From positions 15,316,940 to 15,380,939 of the forward strand of contig OY997652.1 in the NCBI GenBank assembly GCA_963921795.1: a stretch of DNA of 64,000 bases, read 5' to 3'. The translations under genes and the position numbers were made by a program. The DNA is from Nannobrachium achirus (lineage: Eukaryota > Chordata > Actinopteri > Myctophiformes > Myctophidae). Below the pieces are notes generated by a model. That model saw only the letters and a list, made by a program, of their open reading frames with translations. It did not search any database and was not told where the DNA came from. How positions within the stretch are numbered: the stretch's first letter is position 1; the number at the start of each line of letters is the position of its first letter. This document shows positions 55,999 through 64,000 of this stretch, piece by piece.

Positions 55999-56689
55999 CT
56001 GCGCAGGCATGCAAGGTTGGGGGTTCAATTGACACTATAATGACTTTCTAAATGGTAACCATTTACGCCAAAGATTTAGATGGAACTCATATTGATCCAT
56101 TGGGGCTATTGGCTGAAATGGACAGAAATTGTGAAATGCACTTTCTAGAATCGCCTGTATGGTTTAGTCAATCTGCTAGAAGCATGATAAACTCTTTACC
56201 TGTCAATGATTTGTACCTGTCAGTCATTTTTTATGCAAGTCAACCCTTGGTCTCATCAATTCTTCCACTGGCCTGGTACAGGTATTGATGAAAAACAAAT
56301 TTAGTTAATTAGGGGATGTGTTTATCGACAACAGTGCATCGACTACAGATTGACAGGGAAAATGGTATAGTGCATTTCAATTAGTTTGTATAATGTTGTT
56401 TTATTTATCCTAAGTTAGCATGATTTTTTTGCAGTTGGAATGTAACTTTTTAAATGATTCCTAAACAAGTCAAATGTGTGATCAATTTAGTCTGTAAGCT
56501 ATTACATCGTATAAACAATAACATTCATAACTACATTCTTATCATGGACTATTATTAACAAACAGTACAATCTGAACTATTCGGTCTAGGGGCAATCATC
56601 AGTAGAGCATAATGCAACAACAAACAGCAGTCAAGTTTACTCTGCTGCAGCTGGGAGCTGCATGATATGGACAGGGGCGTCACACCAAA
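55999..56689. other. gene-free stretch
   Basis: No recognisable feature. Confidence 0.4.
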
Positions 56690-57130
56690 TTCTGGGCCCT
56701 GGGTACAAGGATTCACTGCGGGCCCCCCATGAATGTTAACTATTGAAAAATAGCAGATATACAAGCTCACAGCGCGGCACCGAGTGCCGCGCTGCGAGCT
56801 TGTATATCTGCTATTTTTGAAAAATCTTGAAAATGTGTGCAAGAAACCTATGTCAAGGACCCCCAAGATGATATGTATTTGCCCACGGACCCCGATCTCA
56901 AAATATTTAGTTCCAGGGACCCCCAGAAGCAAAATTTGAGTTAGAAATGTTCGCTTAAAAAATACATATATTCAAAGATTTTCACACATTTTCACAACTT
57001 TTCAAAAATAGCAGATCTACAAGCTCGCAGCGCGGCACTCGGTGCCGCGCTGTGAGCTTGTATATCTGCTATTTTTCAATAGATAAAGTTATTAGGGCCC
57101 CTCCACCTTGGGCCCCAGTAACTCAGTCCC
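56690..57130 (+). mobile_element. paired-hairpin repeat, full copy
   Basis: Two near-perfect hairpins (56746-56818 and 57005-57076; arms of about 35 bp, 3-nt loops, core GCAGAT(A/C)TACAAGCTC) flank a central block with CAGGGACCCCCAG. GGGCCC segments lie at both outer edges. A truncated inverted copy lies at 14041-14345. Possibly a non-autonomous element whose ends are hairpins. Confidence 0.8.
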
Positions 57131-58229
57131 ACTTTCCTACCCCTTGTGACGCCCCTGGAATGATATGGATGTTCATGGTAATACGTTGCGGACTGTGTGT
57201 CAGAAGTATTTATTTCACGTTACACGCCACCCTTTGTCAGCCCTTAGTAGATAAGTATCTTTATTATTGGATTGAAGAACACAGAATCTTACTGAAACCA
57301 GTTTTGCATGCTATATAAAACAAACAATGGCAAAATGGGAAACAGAGCAGTCCTCTGGTTCCTTTTTATTAAGTTTGCATATAGTATAAATACAGTTTTT
57401 CCATTGTATTTATGGATTTTGTTGTCCAGAGGCACAGTCTTCCTTGTCAGTCAGTTTGGGACAGTTTTAGGATTGTATTGTGGGCATAGGGAGCCGCTCT
57501 AATGGGAGTATCTGCTGTCCATTTAGCTCCCCTGCCATAGGCATCGGCTTTGTGCTACTTTTCTTTGACTTGCAGAGTCTCAGGATGCTATAGGGCTCCG
57601 TCACTGAGTCCAAGACCGAAACCTGGTGCTTTTAAGTGGAGAGCAGCATAAAGCCATGCATTCCTCCACTAAGGGAATCCTGTGCTAAGGGGTTAGGGTG
57701 GCTTCTCTCTAGAGGTTAAGTGGGATAAGTGTGTGGCTCATGTCAAAACGGGGCCCCCCCATAGTTTCTGGAAAATTTGCAATGGGGTCAGATTGGATTA
57801 CTGTGTTTTGGTATTTACATGGAGACAGGGAGCTTTGAAATGGAAAACCATAGGCGGAAAAGCAAGTGCCATGCAGTCTGAGAGGGTGGGTAAGGGAAAC
57901 CAGTGCTGATTTTCATTGATGGCTTGAGGATGGTTGGATACATGCCTTTTATGTCTGTATAGTCCCACAATCAGACATTTTCTTACCCTGAACGGTTATT
58001 GGGGTTAATGGATAAAATTCAATACCAGTCTTTAAACTAAGTCCATGCTAAGTACTATAGCATTTTACATTGGGAATCATAGGATTTTTCTTTTTTTGCA
58101 TCATCCCTGTGCCCACAATAACGTGACATTATGACTATTCTCTATGCCTTTATGAGCGTTCCGGGGTGCAGGGAAAGGCCTTTTGTGCCTTTTTGTTATT
58201 CAAGGCCCATGTAAACCTCTGCTCATCAT
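57131..58229. other. gene-free stretch
   Basis: No gene recognised. Complex sequence between 57480 and 57730 may be regulatory. Confidence 0.35.
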
Positions 58230-58460
58230 GGCACGTTCAGGTGTCAATGCCCTGAAGTCAAATGATGACAGCCAAGATTTTAATATTCTATGAGGCACTG
58301 TGTGTCATTTCGAGGTTAACATCACTGCAGACACACTGCAGGTGTTCAGGTCCACTTTGATTAAGATTCCCTTTCCATTGCCTATATAAGGTGCTGCCTG
58401 AGGCTGGATCCTTCAATCCAACATTTTCAGAGGGAGCTTCACTGCAAACGCTTCAGTTCT
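58230..58460. other. repeat-free stretch, candidate regulatory DNA
   Basis: Contains CTTTGATTAAG (TCF/LEF-type motif) and a CCTATATAAGG segment. No coding potential. Position upstream of tbx3 is the main reason to flag it. Confidence 0.2.
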
Positions 58461-60600
58461 GATGGATGAAAGATGCTCTTCATGTCTGAGAAAAAAAGAA
58501 ACGTGACACAGCAGTTAAATAACTCAATAATCAAGCATAACAGAATTACCCTACATGTTAACTCAATGCCATCAACTGGCTATGTCCACTTAGGCACAGA
58601 CAAAATATTGGAGATTTGCTTGCAAAACCGATATGCCTATACATTCTTGTGATTAGTTAATTTCTCACTATATTTCTATAGGCCTAATTCTGAAATCATG
58701 CATTTTCTAGCAAAAGTAATTTAAGTTGCTACTAAACAATTCAAAAAAATATCCCTTTACAAATCAGCTTGACTTATCAGATGTGATTTATACAAAAATA
58801 AAAAATACTACCATGATGATGATTCAAAATTCTATTTTTTAATTTTTTTAAATGATTGATAACTGAATAGCATGTTGGTCGATATTTTGGTTTGATATTT
58901 TAAAAACCATAATAACCTGTTTGCTCTGATCTGTTTGCTATATTCTAATGAAGAATTCTGGAAATTATATTTCAAACATACTCTCATTCGTTGATGTCCT
59001 GTCAATATTATAGGAGAGCCCACAGAGTTATAGGTGTTTGTGAGTGGAAGCCTTGTGGTCTGATACAAATGTTTCTGTAAATTGGCGTCTCCTTTTTTTT
59101 CCCCTGCCTTTGCTGAAACTTGACCCCCTGTTTCTGGGTGAATTAACGGTTTTGTCAGTAGCGGGAACAACAATTTGAAGTGCATGCGGCGGAGCTCAAA
59201 CGGCAAAGTTGAGTGCGGTCAATTGAATCCCCCACATGCTCCTCTCTGCGTGTTGGATTGCTTCCCTACTTAAGTTTTGAAGCCATTATGGCTTCTAAAT
59301 ATTTACTGATAATTCCTTTGGGCAAGGCAAGGGGCCTTCTTGTCTTAGACTTATAGGCTATGCTTTTAGTCTTGAGGGAGGAGAGAGACATTTCATTCGC
59401 CTAAATCAGGACATAATCCCAACTACACCCATGATTAATTATTTTCAACTTTTTCTTCTGTCTTTCATTTTTACAATTAACAATACACCAGGCCTTTTTA
59501 ACTTGCTGGAAATGTGTGGCGTTGCTCAACAAATGTGCAGACAGCTCTTGTAAATGCCTCAGGCCTATTAAACGCGCAGACACTCCCTGAAGAACTTAAT
59601 TACTTTATACGTTAATGTTTGTATACATGCTAAACATTATTGTAATATATATTATTTTATTTGTATTATTTTATTTCCATGAGAAATGATAATCCCGGCA
59701 CATAGCCTATAGTCATCTCTATTTGTCTTTGCCTTTCTTTCCAAATAATTTGTAGTTCACGTGGTGAACATGCACGTTTAATTAGCCTATGCTATTTAGT
59801 TCGTTACATGTGTACAGCATGTCCCAGATATGTCACTTTAATATTATATAGTGTTCTTAGCATTTCAACGTGACGATCCAAAGTAGGCTAACTTACTTTA
59901 TAAATTCTCAGCGATGCTACCCCACCAAAACGCATTTAGTTTACCCTTAGCTCACCTATAGGCCCATAGTTTGTTTCAGGCTGATGCCTCGGCCTTCCTT
60001 GCTTTTTGTGTTCAAATTACAAGTTGTCAGAGACTTGTGACATTTGAAATATGAGACCGGTCTTATTTACTAAGTTAGACGATACACGAAAACCACATTA
60101 AAATCAAAATAAGTAGGATGCGGTTAGGAGTTGTGCTTTCATTTATTGAAGTTCCCACAGATGTTTTGCATAAAGACATTTTTTGGGGTAATGAGGGGGA
60201 GTATTTGAACGTGAGCTGAACCTGGCTGGCCTACTCATATACAGCACGAAAGGGGCTGGCTCTGTGCAAACTGTCGCAAAGAGCAGAGATTGTTTCGAGG
60301 AGGAGAAAATGAGACTGGCCCTTTGCAGGCTAAATTGTCGTCGGTGATATAATGTGTGGAAAACTGGCCATGCATGTCTAAAATGTTCATATAACTTCAT
60401 CCAAATAGGACGTTGAAAAGTGGGCCATGATCTATGCCAAGTTCAACTGGTGTTTTGCAGTTGAGTGAATAATGTCACCATCAGTTTACAGTTTATTAAC
60501 TCAATTCTCTAAATGTATTCTGAATTGTTGTTAACACCTGTTGATTTCATTTGCTCCTGAAATCACATGCAGTCCGTGTTTTCTAGCAGCCATCCAACTA
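58461..60600. other. gene-free stretch
   Basis: AT-rich with no recognised gene. The 124-codon minus frame at 58832-59206 lacks any known domain. Confidence 0.4.
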
Positions 60601-60610
60601 TAAATTGTGG

Positions 60611-60850
60611 GATGGTCACTGTCGGGCAGAAACCTCGTATATCCAAGTTTCAAATGTGTACGTTTTTCGGTAAAGTAAAGCCCAGTTCATCACACAAGAC
60701 TATTGCACAAAACTAGTAAAAAATAGCTTATCTACAAGCACACAACGCCCTCGCGGTGCAAGGCTATTTAATTGTTAAGATCATTTTTAAAACGATAAAT
60801 ACAAAACGAACGGTTTTGGACATACAAGGTTTCCACCCGACAACGACGGT
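60611..60850. mobile_element. TIR element, inverted copy of 45681-45946
   Basis: Starts ATGGTCACTGTCGGGCAG and ends with CCCGACAACGACGGTAT. The internal hairpin has lost one arm (TCTACAAGCACACAACGCC remains). Confidence 0.7.
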
Positions 60851-61009
60851 ATATTTCATTGTTTTTCCCATTTCCCATGCCTTTCAGATTATAGTGTATT
60901 GTTCAGACAACGTCGCCCGCTATATGACATAAGCATCAGATCCATCCGAATGCACACGCGGACGAGACACAAGCGCACCAACCCTCCAACCAACCAACCA
61001 ACCAATTAA

Positions 61010-61260
61010 AATCCGATTAGGAAACATCTTAGTTTTCCAACCGAGGCAGTGAAAAGCCTATAACCTTTCCCTCGCCGAGGTCATCCGCCTAATAAGATCC
61101 ATTGCCTTGAAGCCACAGACCTTCACAAATGTTCCTGGCGACCGAGCGTGGCCCATGGAGACCTTTGGCATACATGGCAAATGAATTGGTCACCGGTATC
61201 AAAGAATAAGGTGGGATTCCAGTTAATTAGTGGAGAAGTTGAATAAGATTGAACATTATA
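61010..61260. other. repeat-free stretch, candidate regulatory DNA
   Basis: Includes TATCAAAGAATAAGG (TCF/SOX-like) and GTTAATTAGTGG (homeodomain-like). Unproven. Confidence 0.2.
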
Positions 61261-61622
61261 TGTTTCGTTTCCCGGCCCCTGGGTTTGTTAGGGTGGATTT
61301 TGGGGGGTTTGGATCAGCTTTTGTGTGCGACAAATGAGAAGTGAGTAGCGTGGTGCCGGCGACACAGTGTCGTTTTGTAGGACTGGCGACAGTCTCGATT
61401 CATGGGAAAAACTTAAAGGAGACCCGCGTTATCACAGGACCTCATTATCTCATGTCTGCAACCATCTTTTGGGAACAGTCCCTAATCAAGAGTGGCACAC
61501 ACAGACCTACTTTGCAGAGCTTTGGTATAATAAACCCCCCTCCGTTTACCCCACTCGCTCCTCTTTTCTCACTACAAAGCACGCACCCACGAGTGTACAC
61601 ATCATACGCGCACGCGCAAAGG

Positions 61623-61630
61623 GGCGCGCG

Positions 61631-61708
<78 letters not shown>
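61623..61708. repeat. (CG)n-(CA)n microsatellite
   Basis: A GC run of about 16 bp passing into about 70 bp of CA. Confidence 0.97.
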
Positions 61709-61709
<1 letters not shown>

Positions 61710-61730
61710 AGTGGCGTCAGTTCAGAAAAG

Positions 61731-61793
61731 GCTAAGGTATGGCAACATGACTGGTGTCTTGCACGCGCACCAGTCATGTTGCCATACCTTAGC
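61731..61793. repeat. perfect 26-bp-arm hairpin
   Basis: GCTAAGGTATGGCAACATGA and the next six bases pair exactly with 61768-61793 across an 11-nt loop. A related AAGGTATGGCAG...TGCCATACC segment follows at 61842-61870. Confidence 0.9.
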
Positions 61794-61870
61794 AACAGGC
61801 ACAATGAAAAGTACATTTTATTATTTCCCCCTGTAGCCAAGGTATGGCAGTTGCCATAGCTTGCCATACC

Positions 61871-62985
<1,115 letters not shown>

Positions 62986-63218
62986 TGGTTTATTGGCTAC
63001 ATTCACAAACTGTCTACTGAATGGAATAAATCAATCATACAAGAATAATGTAAATAGCTCAACAAAAGTAATATTTTAGTGTTTTTTTTTCCTAATTCAA
63101 CTTTTAATTACACCTGAAAACATCTGTAATCAACTGCAGTCTACTAATCAAGGTTGCATCAGATGTGCAACCTGGCCTGACTAGAAGTTTGTTGACTGTG
63201 ATTAGAGCATTTAGAAAC

Positions 63219-63335
63219 ATGGCTAAGTCTAAGGAATGGTCAAAAAAGTTCACAGAAGAGATTATTCCTTTGTACAAAAAAAGGAAAAGGATATAAGACA
63301 ATTGCAAAAACACTGAATGTTCCAAAAAGTACGGG
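63219..63335 (+). pseudogene. Tc1-like transposase N-terminal remnant
   Basis: An ATG at 63219 opens MAKSKEWSKKFTEEIIPLYK, the start of Tc1-family transposases. A frameshift in an A-run near 63283 leads to a stop. Beyond it, another frame shows a remnant of the first helix-turn-helix. No catalytic domain follows. Confidence 0.65.
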
Positions 63336-64000
63336 TTTCTCTCTGTTCACAAGTTCTAAGTCAAAGGAACAGTGGCTATACCTAATTTTCAGAGGGGGTT
63401 GAATAATCTCCAGCACAAAGGTATATATAGCCTGTATATAGCACCTGACGAAGTCAAAGGTGAAACACATCATGCAGAAAAAATAAAATAAAAATGTCAT
63501 TGGAGTGTGCAGTCCCTTCCTGAGTGAAGCAGTGGGTTTTTTGTCTCATACATTATAACCTCTTATTGCCCAGATGTGCACGAGAACTACCTGATTTGAT
63601 ATAATATTATTGTACTGTATATACAGACACACACAAACACACCATACACCATGACTGTGGTCAGTCACTGTAGCCTACACACGCACGTGTGACATAGAAC
63701 ACATTTTGTAAAGGTAGCCTACTTCTAAAATCTATTGCCTGAAACTTATTTGAAGAAATGAAAATGGTCTATAGTTTACTGCTTATAGCTGTGGAATAGA
63801 TGGCTGTTCCACTTGACCCCAGTTTTACCTGTCTGGTGTGCTCAGCTCTGCAGTGACATGACAGATTACGGTGCTTCAGTACCTATAGGCCTATAGACAC
63901 TGGTGCTGCAATACCCTGGAGCAGGGACGTGCAGAGAATGTTTGAGAGGCAGGGGCTGAAATTTCTAAAAGGGCCAATCAAGTTAATACTGGAGAGGGCG
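63336..64000. other. gene-free right edge
   Basis: No gene recognised. Confidence 0.4.

Overview
This window is vertebrate nuclear DNA, most likely from a teleost fish. The evidence is a seven-exon tbx3 gene with GT-AG introns, a SEC24 retrocopy, fish-type transposons (Sushi/Tf1-like Gypsy, LINE, DIRS, Tc1, hAT, Helitron, tRNA-derived SINEs) and very long CA/GT microsatellites. I cannot name the species. There are no operons, CRISPR arrays or prokaryotic features.

Layout: 0-6 kb holds two related non-autonomous Helitron-like elements carrying minisatellites full of CCATATATGG, a LINE remnant and a tandem repeat of about 327 bp. At 6.8-10.4 kb on the minus strand lies an uninterrupted 1176-codon SEC24A/B-class reading frame (closest to SEC24B by eye), inside an interspersed repeat zone. 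At 10.5-14.8 kb there are more repeats, two inverted Tc1 fragments and a DIRS tyrosine-recombinase fragment.

14.85-26.11 kb is one nested insertion. A chromodomain Gypsy element with 516-bp LTRs and a 5-bp target duplication sits in the remains of a DIRS element. It is itself broken by a 3.8-kb palindromic (foldback) DNA transposon in its 5' LTR and by a 5'-truncated LINE in gag. The foldback element carries an unusual XPG-like/Cys-rich protein and contains its own nested 407-bp insertion. The Gypsy primer-binding site is perfectly complementary to 11 nt of its own LTR, which indicates self-priming of the Tf1/Sushi type.

26-41 kb is gene-poor: two hAT-type MITEs with exact 8-bp target duplications, SINEs, a direct duplication and long GT arrays. 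41-51.5 kb is tbx3 on the minus strand. All seven coding exons are recoverable and together encode 719 residues. Several inverted-repeat elements lie in its introns, and one hAT MITE, able to form a 36-bp-arm hairpin, lies just past the stop codon in the presumed 3' UTR.

51.5-64 kb is the upstream flank of tbx3. I see no coding gene there. It holds a possible divergent promoter, stretches that look like candidate regulatory DNA, more copies of a recurring hairpin family, and a Tc1 remnant near the end. All calls were made by eye; homology assignments rest on recognised motifs and remembered families, not on searches.
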